Below, piece by piece: positions 44,638 through 55,775 of a DNA stretch of 64,000 nucleotides. The position numbers and the translations under genes were made by a program. How positions within the stretch are numbered: the first letter of the stretch is position 1; each line of letters starts with the position of its first letter. Source of the DNA: Anastrepha obliqua (lineage: Eukaryota; Arthropoda; Insecta; Diptera; Tephritidae); assembly GCF_027943255.1 (NCBI RefSeq), contig NC_072896.1:69086501-69150500 (forward strand), in the 5' to 3' direction. The notes under the pieces were generated by a model, which ran no database searches, was not told the DNA's origin, and worked only from the letters and a program-made list of their open reading frames with translations.

Positions 44638-46021
44638 CCCCTTCGCGCCGGAGTTTTATTTTCGCTACCGGAATACTTCTTGCACGCATATTCAAAAAAG
44701 ACGAAAAATATAATAGAAAAAATATGTTCTGCATACTTAAAAAGTCCTTAATTCCTTGCATTATCCTGGGATATATTGTCCCAATAAGGATTTATATTGG
44801 GACAATTTAATAAACCGTCGAATTTACTTTTAAAAAATTTTTTTGCATCACATCGCAACCAAATTTAACACCGCGTTTGATTGGTTTCATAGGCATGTAC
44901 TGCTTTAGACTGGACCTACCTTTGAATTTTGCCATACATTCATCGATTGATTGAAAAGGACTATCACTTCGTATTCGCATGAATTTTTCTTTCATACATG
45001 AAACGACTTCGGAAATATAGTAATATTTTGGAGCATTATCAGGTTTGTCACAATCATTTAAGTATAGTTTCGAAGAAAGTAAAGTGAACCGATCGCGAGA
45101 AATACTTTGCTTTATCATTTCATTTCCCATTGATGCGTGTTTGCTCCAATAATCATGTAATGATGGCAAATGGTTGTAGTGCGTAATCATAGCCACGCCT
45201 AAAAACACCATTATTTCATGTTCATCGGTTAATGCTCTATTCGTTTTCTTCTCTTTATTATGTTTTTTTAGTCGCTGATTTGTGCACTGTGCAATAAAAA
45301 TACACAAACTTTTTGGAAAAAATTCTCTAAATACACGGAACTCGGTAGACCCTCTGGGAAGATCTACCAGAACTTGAGAATCTCTTTCTAATGGCATTCG
45401 AAATTTGGGTTCGAAACATGGCAATGGCAGGGGCTTCACTCACCTCATTCTGGCATAATTCTTCTTCCTCATCCACACTCGAATTTATGTCATCGGCAGC
45501 ATATTTTTCGTCTGATTCGGAATAGAAAGCATCACTCTCACCTTCATAAGTAGTATCTCCATCTGCTTTGCTGTTCCCAGAGGTTGATGATGGTTTGTAG
45601 CTACTCTCAGATGGGCTAAAATCTTCCTCTTCACAGCTTTCATATAAAATTTCTGCAACCTCTTCCACAGTGTACTTTTTCTTCGACATCTGGGAAAAAC
45701 CATATTGGTACAAATAAGTCCCATGAAAAATGCAAACTGGGACAATAGATCCCAAGACATACAAAATTATATGCTACTCACCTTTACTGATATTCTAAGA
45801 ATGTATTAAATGCAATATAGGGAGAATTCTAAGTGCACTATTTACTGATTCGATGCTAACGCAATGACGATCGCGGAACATATGTTTTTGACATCGTTTG
45901 TCTTGCCATATCGTCAAAATTTCTCAACACGTGCGTTTTAACTGGATCAGTGGTGCCACGTATATTATAATTATAACTTTGTACGAGGCTGGGACATATT
46001 GTCCCAGTAGGAGCGAAAGGG
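44638..46021 (-). mobile_element. piggyBac-family element, internally deleted
   Basis: Right terminus is the complement of ccctttcgctcc next to TTAA at 46022-46025. Left terminus ccccttcgcgcc starts at 44638 after ttcaa (a mutated TTAA). Palindromic words around 'gggacatattgtccc' occur just inside both ends (44767-44810 and 45989-46005), probable transposase binding sites. About 1.4 kb remain of an element expected to be over 2 kb. Confidence 0.83.
44807..45689 (-). pseudogene. piggyBac transposase, N-terminal half, frameshifted
   Basis: Starts MSKKKYTVEEVAEILYESCE at 45689, followed by the acidic low-complexity N-terminus usual in the family. Near 45430 the frame shifts to the one reading 'PCFEPKFRMPLERDSQ', 'FREFFPKSLCIFIAQCTNQR', 'MVFLGVAMITHYNHLPSLHD' and 'SIDECMAKFKGRSSLKQYM', which contains the first catalytic aspartate of the DDE domain. 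It then ends abruptly after 'KFGCDVMQKNF'. The remaining catalytic aspartates and the C-terminal cysteine-rich domain are deleted. Confidence 0.88.
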
Positions 46022-46025
46022 TTAA

Positions 46026-46690
46026 GGGCAATATCGAAATTCTTTCGGATGGCCATGCTGCAATCCAGGCACTGGATTCGGCTGGAACAACCTCTAAACA
46101 GGTGGAATAAAGTAGGATTACTCTTACCACTATGAGTGAAAACCATAACTCTACCTTAATCTGAACTTTGAACGAAAAGAAAAACCGGACAAACTGGCAA
46201 GAGGAGGACTCTGCCATGAACCACATTCTTGCAAAACCGGTATTCATACCACTGGGTGCAATTATATATGCAATCTCTTCAAAATATCTACACGTCACGG
46301 ATTGTAGATGGACGGATCAGACAACATGCAAAGGCATCATAACGTTCTGATCCACCTACAACCCTAAACAAACGTCAACATTGGCCAATATGAAGCGAAG
46401 GGATGCCTGCAGACTCACGGCAGTAATAACTTCCTTCTAGCCCATGGAAGGCAGGCAGTCAAAAAGGCATCCTTAACAATATAGGTATACTGCGATTGTT
46501 GGAATCAACTGAAGAAAAAGGAAATTATATTCCACTTCCTCTGTGAATGCTCTTCTCTATGGAAGACAAGGATGTTAACCTTTGGCAATCCGCTTTTTGA
46601 AAACCTCGAAGAACTGGCCGGCATAGCCGTAAACAACCTTATCAAGCTCCTCAATTGCACAGGCCGGATTTAGTCGTAAAGAAATAATCG
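46026..46690 (+). pseudogene. Non-LTR RNase H and tail relic
   Basis: Directly after the piggyBac TTAA, a frame reads 'KGNIEILSDGHAAIQALDSA' (RNase H aspartate block), 'MSENHNS', then 'SAMNHILAKPVFIPLGAIIY' and a decaying tail ending around 46670 with a readable 'NLIKLLNC'. The catalytic TDGS and AEL blocks upstream are absent, presumably lost or separated by the piggyBac insertion. Confidence 0.7.
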
Positions 46691-48469
46691 TATAACTTGT
46701 TGGTAGCGAGGGTGTAGCAACAAAATGAAGCGGAAGCACTAATTGGATTCTTGGTGAGTCACCACTTCAATCAACCAACACGCAGAAAGCCTTAAATTTT
46801 CAGATTTAATTGAAACTTTTTGAAACTCTTTATAAAGTTTTATTAAATGTTTAGTAGGTAGAAGGCTTACTAATATAAATAAAATATTTTATAAAACAAG
46901 TAAACGGAAACAGTGTAAAATCCATTAATCCTGAAATAGAAAATACTTTCTCTCTGTTGAAAGAATTTCAATATTGCTGATAATTTAACTACCTTTTGTT
47001 CCTAAAATTTTGGCTTTGCATTATGTAAGTAAAAACAAACAAAAAATGCTCATCTATTATTTATTCATAAATCACAAGCAGACAAATTTACCAAAATATA
47101 CTGCATGAGCAGGTACCAATGTGATCGAATGTGTGTACATGCAATATTTATAAGCATATTTTTGCAATATCCTTTCGGCATTTTCCTCTCTTCAGCTTAT
47201 CGATTTTCTTTTAACTACATTATTGTGTTTGTTATTTTTATTTATTCTCTTGTTTTGCTGTTGGTGGATTACACAAACATAGGTATGCACATTTCTACCC
47301 ACATGCATATGCATACATACATATCCATGCATGTACCTGCCTTTACAAAAATATTTAGTTTTGCATTTGAGCTTTTGCCCTAAAACCCCTCCTTTATTTT
47401 TCTCTCTTGGTTTTGGCATATTTTACGCCAACAATTTGTAAATTTTTATTTCATATTTATTTTTCGACTTGAAGCTCAGCTTAGTATATCAAATATATTA
47501 CTCTCGAAATTCGTGAAAATGCCACACTAATGGCAGCTCGTTTTTCTTTTTGAGAATTTATACGACAAACTCTGGTAATCCTTATCCAATTTGAAATTTA
47601 CAATAAAAAGAAAGTGTAGTTGGAATGAAGCTTATGAGTACACAGGCACACACTAACGTATGAATTTAAGCATAACTAAGAATTTTTTACTTTCAATGCC
47701 CTTCAATTCTTACTTTTCAAATATATTTTACGTATTGACACTGAAAAATGTGTGAGGAAAAATACAAGAGGATTTGAACGATTCAGGCTGGAAAATATTT
47801 AAGTACAAAATAATGTTGAATTTTGTTTATTTACATGGTCTAAGATTTCTTGTTTATTTTCAAGCATATAATAATATTTTCCAATGGTAATAATAAATAC
47901 ATAAATAAACTAAAATATTCTATATAAGTAAAGCCCGATTTTGGTTGAAGTGTTCGAAAGTTGGGCTCGGATATGTTTCTGTACGCCTTTGAAGAATTAG
48001 TGGAATCATAAAATATTGTCAAAACACGTCGAGTGCGACTGCCTTAACAAATTTTCCAACATGAGTTGTTAAACATTACGGTATCATAAACTGCGCCAAA
48101 TGCGTCAATGAGCAGATATACCGAGAGTTTACCGTGATATAAACATTAAATATTTAAAATTTTTTGGACAAAAGTGTTGGTCGAAAAAAATACAGCAAAA
48201 AATTGTTTCAAAAGATTTTTTCTTAGTTTCAAATCTTTTCCGTATTTAGACCTCATACCCGGCGAATATGAGAAAAGGCAATTAACAAAATATTAATTAT
48301 TAATACATTATTTAATTACTGAAACTGGGATGTTAATTATAGCTTTTGCTTATATGCAATGCCAGCCAAGCTGCACTGAGAGCCCCTGCTAACCCTCGCT
48401 GGTTTTCGAAATTTGGCTGTGAATGTGAGATAAAACTGAGCAGTGTTGGAAAACACAACAAAGTTTGTC
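46691..48469. other. No gene seen
   Basis: AT-rich DNA with a (CATA)-like simple repeat around 47300-47330. No transposon motif recognised. Confidence 0.45.
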
Positions 48470-48975
48470 TTAATTGAGTGTTTGAACATTATAGTAATGC
48501 AGGGAATGAGTTGACTGACAAACTGGCTAAGAAGCGTCTACAAGTATACCACTAGGCCTTGAACCCTTTCTAGCTGTTAATTCTGCAACAATTCAATACG
48601 GGTTGACGACTTCATGAGGTCTACCCATAAAAGACGTTGGTCTGAGTTGGATCCTGTGAAAGATCCAAACAGGATATTCGCGACCTTTCTCTTAAAACTT
48701 AGTAGGAAGCATCTGTGAGTACTGGTAGATGAAATCACAGGGCACAATGCCTCTGGTCTCAATATAGCTACCATGGGAATCATTGGTGACCCAATATGCC
48801 TAACCTGTCTTGATGATGACGGCACTGCAGAGCATTTGCTCTTACGCAGTCCGGCGTTTTCTAGAAACCGACTTGGGTTGTTGGGTTGCGATATACTGAG
48901 TATGGATAGTGTTCATACTCTTCCGGATAGCTTAAGATTCATCAATCAATCCAAAAAATTTGCGGAAGAGTGACC
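48470..48975 (+). pseudogene. Non-LTR RNase H end and zinc-knuckle tail relic
   Basis: Starts with 'GNELTDKLAKKRLQ', the end of the RNase H domain, and after decay reads 'LNIATMGIIGDPICLTCLDD' and 'DGTAEHLLLRSPAFSRNRLG', which is the C-terminal CxxC...H...C motif (C, C and H kept; final C replaced by R) of R1/LOA-type ORF2 proteins. It ends with 'FINQSKKF' and a stop at 48973. Confidence 0.75.
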
Positions 48976-49689
48976 TCAATCCAATTTTTCCGTCTTACCT
49001 TTTCCGTCTTGACTTTTCCAGATACTCGATTTTAGATAGATAGATTATTTAAAAAAAATATTTTTTTTTGCTTGTAAGTCCACTTCTTTTAAATATTAGT
49101 TCAAATTTTTTATCGTTTATAATTAAAGGGTATGCCAATCAGTAGAATCATCATTAAAATTTAAACTAAGATTTTTCACTCTCAGTTTCTTAGTTCATAA
49201 TTAAAAAAAAAAATGTTGTGTAGAAATTATTCTGCAAATTATTTTAAAATTTAGTATGGCTTTTCAGTCATCCAAAAAGGTATAGTACTCAAGGAATAAT
49301 GTATTTGAATCGACTCAGCAGGTAGTCCAACATAACTAATTATCGATTCAAAACCCTATCTTATTCTCACCGCGAAAAATTAAAAGCCCAATTTTTGTTC
49401 TATTCCTTAAAATTATGTAACTCTTCTATCTCTTCTTTATTTGCAATAGTACAATTCAAGTTTTATTAAAATTCAATTACAATTTACAATTAAAAGTTTC
49501 TAAAAAATATTGTTTGTAGTTTCGTTAAAAACTTTTAGGCCTTTTGCCACATTCCACAACTCTTTGATGTTTTCTATGCCTGTCCAGTGTCTGATATTAC
49601 GCAACTATGATATTTGTTTTGTTCTTCCTTCTATTTTACCTCCCAGTCGACCTCGGTAGGAATTGCCACATCTCCGATTATATTTCTAA
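48976..49689. other. No gene seen
   Basis: AT-rich, T-run-rich sequence; nothing recognised. Confidence 0.45.
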
Positions 49690-49828
49690 CATGGAGAAGC
49701 TCCTCATAGAAAATATATCTGCGATACAGAGACTATTTAAAACTGTAAGTCGCTCCATTTGAGAAAAAATCGAGACGCGCACCACAAATTGGAGAAGGTC
49801 AAACGCTTAATAAAGGGTGTAAGTAGAA
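49690..49828 (+). repeat. SINE copy I, 3' part
   Basis: Contains 'gagaagctcctcatagaaaa', 'aaaactgtaagtcgctccat', 'gacgcgcaccacaaattgga' and 'aagggtgtaa'. The head is missing and the copy ends where the DD41D element begins. Confidence 0.75.
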
Positions 49829-49831
49829 GTA

Positions 49832-51059
49832 ACAGGTGGCGCTAAAGTAATCCTCCTATCAGAAAATGCTATAAATTTTGCGATTGGCCCCTAATGTCAG
49901 TTCTGTTTTGACATTTGTGTAGTAAACACATGCGAAATACACGTTAATAAACAATGTTACGCTACACTGCTCCAGAACGCGGAATATTGCTGACTATTTA
50001 TTTGACCAATAATCCGTCGGTGACTTTGGCACAACGTGATTTTCGTCGCAGATTTCCTCGCCGTCCAACGCCTACTGGTGAAACACTGCGACGTTTAGCC
50101 GCTCGCCTCGAAGAGACTGGCAGAACACGAGATGCTGCCAGGCGTGGCAGACCCCGGAGTAGCCGTTCTGCAGAGAATATTGCTGCTGTAGCCGAGAATG
50201 TCATGGAAGCGCCGTCGACATCGACCAGACGACGTGCCACGCAAATGGGTATCAGTTGACGGTCTTTACAGCGATTTTTGGTACAAGATTTGAAGATGTT
50301 TCCGTACAATGTCCAGACGGTGCATCAGCTGTCAGCTTAATCATGAGTGATGAGGCCAATTTCCATCTTAGCGAGTACGTAAATAAGCAAAATTTACGCT
50401 TTTGGGGCACTGAAAATCCGCGTGTAACCCACGAAGAGCCATTACACCCGCTCAAAGTCAAAGTCGCTGGAGGAGTCATCGGACCTTTTTTCTTCGAAGA
50501 CGTCGCGGCCCAAACGGTTACTGTGAATGGTGAGCGCGACAGAGCAATGATCAACGAGTTCTTTTTGCCGCAGCTTGATGAATTGGGATTGGAAAATATG
50601 TGGTTCCAACAGGACGGTGCAACAGCACACACTGCACGTGTCACAACCGATATGCTGAAGGATGCATTTCCCGGGCGCCTAATCTCCCGTTTTGGCGATT
50701 TGCACTAGCCAGCAAGATCGCCTGATTTGACCGCTCCAGATTTCTTTTTGTGGGGCTTTTTGAAGTTGCGGGTTTATGTGAACAAGCCTCAGACTCTTGC
50801 AGCTCTTAAAGGCAATATCCGTCAAGAATGTGAGGACCTATCGCTGGAAGTTTTGGCCAAAGTGATGGAAACTGCCATAAAAAGGGCTCAAATGGCAATC
50901 AACTGTGGCGGCGGCCATTTACATGACATCAAATTTTCGACTTGATGTAAAAAAAATTAAAAGACCAAATAAAAATAATCCACAAGAAGAATCAAAGTTT
51001 TTCATTTTTTTTTAAATTGCAGCCAAGAAACATCGCAAGGTTACTTTTGCGCGACCTTG
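49832..51059 (+). mobile_element. DD41D (rosa-like) element, copy 2
   Basis: Same termini as copy 1 (acaggtggcgctaaagtaat at 49832; right end, inward, caaggtcgcgcaaaagtaac) with TA at 49830-49831 and 51060-51061. High similarity to copy 1 through the leader, gene and 3' end shows a recent common source. It inserted at the end of SINE copy I. Confidence 0.9.
49954..50945 (+). pseudogene. DD41D transposase, copy 2
   Basis: Begins MLRYTAPERGILLTIYLTNN. The first frame ends at a TGA at 50257 ('MGIS' stop). About 80 bases of the middle (between 'VHQLSA' and 'LIMSDEANFH') are deleted compared with copy 1, but the segment 'SEYVNKQNLRFWGTENPRVT' that copy 1 lacks is kept. The catalytic blocks 'WFQQDGATAHTARV' and 'PDLTAPDFFLWGF' remain, split by a TAG at 50706 replacing the W codon before 'PARSPD'. 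Confidence 0.9.
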
Positions 51060-51061
51060 TA

Positions 51062-51499
51062 TATGGTAATGGTAAGGGTTGTACGGGTTATACACTGCGG
51101 CCAGATTAATCTATTGTGCGCCCCTAAGTGTTGAATTTTAATTAGTTAGTATTGCGTGTTCTTAGTTTTAATTATTTAGTCTTCATATCGCTGCTGGTGA
51201 TTAAGAGTTCCACAAGGATTCCATGGACTCCTCTTCATCACAGTAGAACCTACATAAACTACATAGTACCACATAGTAATATTGTATTGAAATGTTTATT
51301 GTCCACAGGCAAAGTGGACTGTAAGTGTGCAGTCACAGAGGAATCAGAGGCCCTAGATAAAGGCTAGAGCAGATTTTGCTCTGTTGGTATTGTAGTTCGG
51401 GAAATTTAGGAATTATTAAGGCCTTTTGTGCCGTTCCAGTATTCTTTGGTTTTTATTTGGGTCCACTTTTTTAAATTTTTTGTTTCAGATTGTTTTTGT
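51062..51499. other. No gene seen
   Basis: Short interval; featureless apart from possible continuation of the RNase H relic that follows. Confidence 0.4.
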
Positions 51500-51880
51500 T
51501 AAAGCCGAAAAACGGGGTTGGTCCAACAAATGGCCCCCTTTTTTGGCATAAAAGTCAGCCTTTACGTTTCTTCCATGTCTCTAATGTCCTGGTACCCAAA
51601 TTACGGAAACCTGATTAAGAGTCGCCAGTTCGCTGAGTGCGTTGTTACACTCGATAAGGACTTTTGAACTGAACTGTCCGAAAGTATTTTAATTTTTACT
51701 TTTTCGTACGCTCCTTTTTATATGATTCCCATTGTTTATGGCGAAAAGCTCCGCATGGAAAAATCTGCTATCTGTACTCAGTGTGAAAGATTTGTGTGCT
51801 CTAGGCCTCACTATTCCTGCTCTTACCCTCTGAAGGGTTTTGAATCCATCTGTATACTATTTTCGTGAGTCATCATGTAG
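51500..51880 (-). pseudogene. Non-LTR RNase H relic
   Basis: On the minus strand, starting near 51866, it reads 'YTDGFKTLQRVRAGIVRPRA' (catalytic aspartate block), 'STDSRFFHAELFAINNGNHI' (catalytic glutamate), and after a degraded gap 'ECNNALSELATLNQVSVIWV' followed by 'PGH' and a stop. Typical RNase H order of R1-type ORF2, inactive. Confidence 0.75.
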
Positions 51881-54699
51881 CCATATTGCACTAGTGTTCC
51901 ACTCTTCCCTAGACGGGAAGATAACTTTGTATCTGTAACTATTTAGTACGGGTTCCATGTGGTCATTCGTCTGGCTCATCCATGCTGCTTGTTTAACCCT
52001 GTTTAGGATTTTATGCAGGTATGTATGTATAATTAGTTCCACTTATACATTATGCATTAAACGCGGGCTTACACATTTTTCAGCATTTTGCCTTTACGAG
52101 GAAATGTAATTTTTCGCTATTTTCAGCTACTTTTCGCTGAAGCTCACAGCCACATTCATTACAGCACTGCTTTTCTTAGTTCGTTCAGCAATTTTTTTGT
52201 AATACTTGACTATCCCTTTGGAAGAAGTTCTGTTTTAAAAATAGAAACAAATGAGAGGAATATTATATTCCTCGACAGGTCTTTCCGGAATCGAATCGAT
52301 CATTCAATTCGCTAACTGGTTTTCCATGACTACTTTTATAACTGTGTGTAACTTGTGTTTCTTGTAAGGTTATGTACTTTGCACCAACGCTAAAGAGAGT
52401 CACAATCCAAAATTGTATCCTGCGATGAAGCTTCTTAACTTGCAAGTCCAAGTATTGTAAGTCCTTTCAAGTTTTCAGCAATACCTTCGCATAAACTATT
52501 ACTATGTGGCGTTGAATGAAAGTTCTCCCAAAATATTCCTCGTGATGTAGAACTCCCTTCAGTAAACATTCGGAATTGACTTTAATAAAACCGACGCAAA
52601 TTAACAATAAAAATAGCTGTACAAATGCAAATAATTATTTGTATGCATGTATGAACGGATGTCAAGCTTTCCTCTTAGTGACATTCAAATACTAGTAAAA
52701 AAGATGAAAAATGAAGAAAACGTCGATAATTTAAAAAAATTCTAAGTGAAGTTCGTTTTGGTTATTTTTAAGGTTGTAAGTAAAAAACAAAAATAAATTA
52801 TCACAAATGAGAAATAACAGTCTTTGTATACAAAGGTTCACAAATAATTATTGATTCCCTCCAAAAATCAGCCCAGCTAACTCGTATTTAAGATCGATAG
52901 CTGAGTACGAAAATCCAAATATTTTTTTTGTCATGTACTATAGCTTTTGATGTATCGCCAAACAAAGGTTGTGGAATAAAGAAAAATGTATATTAAGAAA
53001 TCGTTTTTTAGGAAAAAAAATCGCTTGAAATAAACTCAAGTTTTATAATTCGTCGATTGAAAACAGACCCTTTAGAGAGAAACGCGCCCACAACAGTCGG
53101 TTCTACGTGCTACGTGCTACGGTTCTGCTACAACAATACAAACAACAAGAGATATACTTTTGAAAATTTTACTAACAGACTAGGATTATATTTTTGGGGC
53201 AATAGAACTTAAAAATACAAAAACAAATATATATTTTTGCATAGTGACAACCTGCAATATTGCATTAAACGCGCTAACGTCGAACACTTACAGACAACGG
53301 TTTCGTTTGTCGGCTCACTTCGTTTCCAAATATTCTTTTCACTTGTTACTACATCCTATGGCATTCGCCTGTTTTAGGGCTCGCAAAGATTTTAATGTAC
53401 TTATCATAGTTGAGTCGCCCAAGGTAGCCCAAAGAATAGCTTCCATACTGTATAATAACAATTCCCCTTTTACACTTTAGTGGAAATATGGGTCAGTTTT
53501 TCATTTGGAGTCAATTATTTGCATTATTTTTTACTAGCAAATCAAAGAGACGAAGGTGGATGATAATGGAGCTAGGATTAACTATAAATTTATTCTCTCC
53601 TGCTCACAAGCCTTGAGATAACTACATTTTCTATTTATTTTTTAATTCTTTTTTTTCTTTCTTTTAAAATAGGTACATTTCATTCCATCAACTATTATAG
53701 GTAGTACCTCCTATGGGCACAAACTGGATAAAGATATTTCTGCAGATGTGTCATATGAATTCGAAGATACACAACAGTTTCAAACAAGCAACAATTCGAT
53801 ACATTTACATGCACCCCATCAACACCTCCACTTACATGCACCCCCATCTTCAGAAGTGCAAATATGCATTCCCACATGGAAGTCCCTCACAGCTCCAAAT
53901 GCAGTACCAAATGCTTGCAATAGCATACTATGTAGCACATACATTTACATTTATTGTTGTTTCATTTACGAATTGTTTCACCAACGTGCGGTTAAAATGA
54001 CACGTTGCATGCAACATCAGCAATATCAATTTGTTAGCTTCAATCCCAATGCTGGAGCGAAAAACACGTTTCGACATTTGAGTACTGCACTTAAACAGGA
54101 GTTTGGATAGCATTTTTGGATATAGGGGCAATGAAATTGAATATGAAAATAAAATAAGTATTTACTAGTATCAAAGGCAGTAAATCGATACCAAGGAAAG
54201 TTATAACAATAAATTTTATATTACAAATAACTATTTTTAAAAATATTTGTATGCCATCAGGGAGGTGTGACGCATGTGAAATATAATATATACACACATA
54301 TGTATACTACAACGTATTGTATATTATACTAACAAATTCTCCCGAAAGCAAAAGCTTACATATATGAAATAATAGTGAGAGATCAGAGAGCAAAAATTTT
54401 TCACTTTGCTTTGTTGCCGTTTATTCCTGTAAGTTGAGTTTGGCACCCAGCGGAAATACCCACAAACCATGATTCAATAATAAAATGTTTGCTCAGTAAG
54501 CAGCTTTCTCATTCCCTCTTGACAAATCGGCTCTCTTAGCAAAACACTGGTTTGCTAGCTCTAGAAATTTTGACTAAAAGTGGAGGAAAAGTAAAATTTG
54601 TAGAAAAAACATTTCATTTTCAAAATGGACTGTTTACGAGCAACAACTCGCTCAAGAGTTTTCATCGGTATGTTCAGGACTATGGTAGTATGATTGCCT
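51881..54699. other. No confident gene (2.8 kb)
   Basis: No transposon protein motifs. At about 53100-53122 'ctacgtgctacgtgctacgg' is a short tandem. The region 53748-54110 is open on the plus strand and contains the near-duplicate 'ttacatgcacccc' twice, giving a histidine/proline-rich peptide with no recognised domain; I regard it as chance. Confidence 0.35.
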
Positions 54700-55249
54700 A
54701 AACCTCCTAAACACGTTAGGAAACCTCAACATAGTAACACTATGTTGGATTCCGGGACATGAGGGAAATGAAATGGCTGACGACCTTGCAAAACAAGGAG
54801 GAAATATGCAACTTACTGGTCCTGAGCCTTTCTGTGGACTGACAAAAGGCCACATTAATGAATTCCTTAGGAAATGGGAAGAAAGAAAACTTGCCGCACA
54901 CTGGCTAAACTGTGCTGGTCAGCGTCATGCCAAACTATTCCTAAGTCCCAACAAAGGAATATCTGACAAACTTCTCTCACTAAACAGAGTAGATCTGCGT
55001 CTTTTAACCGGATACCTTACAGGTCACTGCAGCCTGAGGTACCATCTAAATAATATTGGTCTATCCGAGACCAATGTCTGCCGCTTTTGCGAAATGGACA
55101 TAGAAAGCTCAGAATATGTGCTTTGTGAATGTCCTGCGTTGGGCAGACAAAGACGTCACCACCTTGGTGGTATCGTAGTATCTCCATGCAATCTTTGGAA
55201 CAACAAACCCAAAACTGTGCTAAAATTTCTAAAAAGCCTAAAACTCTAG
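54700..55249 (+). pseudogene. Non-LTR ORF2 C-terminus, well preserved
   Basis: One open frame to a stop at 55249. It reads 'NLNIVTLCWIPGHEGNEMAD' (RNase H end), then a spacer 'KGHINEFLRKWEERKLAAHW', 'LLTGYLTGHCSLRYHL' and the cysteine motif 'CRFCEMDIESSEYVLCECPA', and ends 'KTVLKFLKSLKL'. This is the full tail of an RNase H-bearing non-LTR ORF2 (R1/LOA/I group). It is a 5'-truncated copy, since nothing upstream of about 54700 is coding, but without internal stops, hence probably young. Confidence 0.85.
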
Positions 55250-55325
55250 GGTTACAAAATAGGCCTTTCACAATAGATCAGCTCTGGTCGCAGTGCGTAA
55301 TGGCCTCCTAATAATAATAATGGTA
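55250..55325 (+). repeat. 3' UTR and (TAA)n tail of the non-LTR copy
   Basis: A 60-bp untranslated region after the ORF2 stop ends in taataataataat near 55308-55321. A (TAA)n tail instead of poly(A) is known from the I factor and some related elements. Confidence 0.7.
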
Positions 55326-55634
55326 GTATGACATGAAATAGATACCGCTTAAGTCAGGACATGATAGAGTATTTGACGCAATCCGAGATCGAGATGAAGA
55401 ATTTACAAAGCTTTATTTCTTATGATGTGGTGATTTAAACGGAACTCATGTTTTGCAAAGAGCTAGCGTTTGCTAAAGAGTTACAGCTGGGAGAATTATT
55501 GAATAGTCCCGCCGCAATCGATTACATTGCAGACCTCATTATAAAAAAGTTGGTAGAACTTGTTTCCAATGAGCCCACCTTCCTATGGATGGATGAAGTG
55601 TCCAGAGGAGGCCTAGAAAAGCACAGTACCAGTA
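55326..55634. other. Uncharacterised open frame beside SINE
   Basis: A plus-strand frame 55448-55640 reads 'ELQLGELLNSPAAIDYIADL' and 'IIKKLVELVSNEPTFLWMDE', a plausible amphipathic helical peptide. It runs on into SINE sequence, so any real coding exon would have to end before 55635. No family recognised. Confidence 0.2.
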
Positions 55635-55775
55635 TGAAAGAGCTTCTCATAAAAACCCATCTACCGGAATCGGCTTCAAACTGTAGAGCCTGCCAATTGT
55701 GGAACGCGCGCTACAAATAGGAGGAGGATCTCGGCGAAACACCTAACAGAATTGTACGTGCCAATTATTTATTTA
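55635..55775 (+). repeat. SINE copy J, 3' part
   Basis: Shows 'gagcttctcataaaaaccca', 'ggaatcggcttcaaactgta', 'aggaggaggatctcggc' and the 3' end 'gtacgtgccaattattta'. Head absent. Confidence 0.8.

Noticed and set aside
53713..54110. Overlapping open frames with histidine/proline-rich repeats
   Set aside because: Both frames arise from a short imperfect repeat of ttacatgcacccc; no domain and no splice support.
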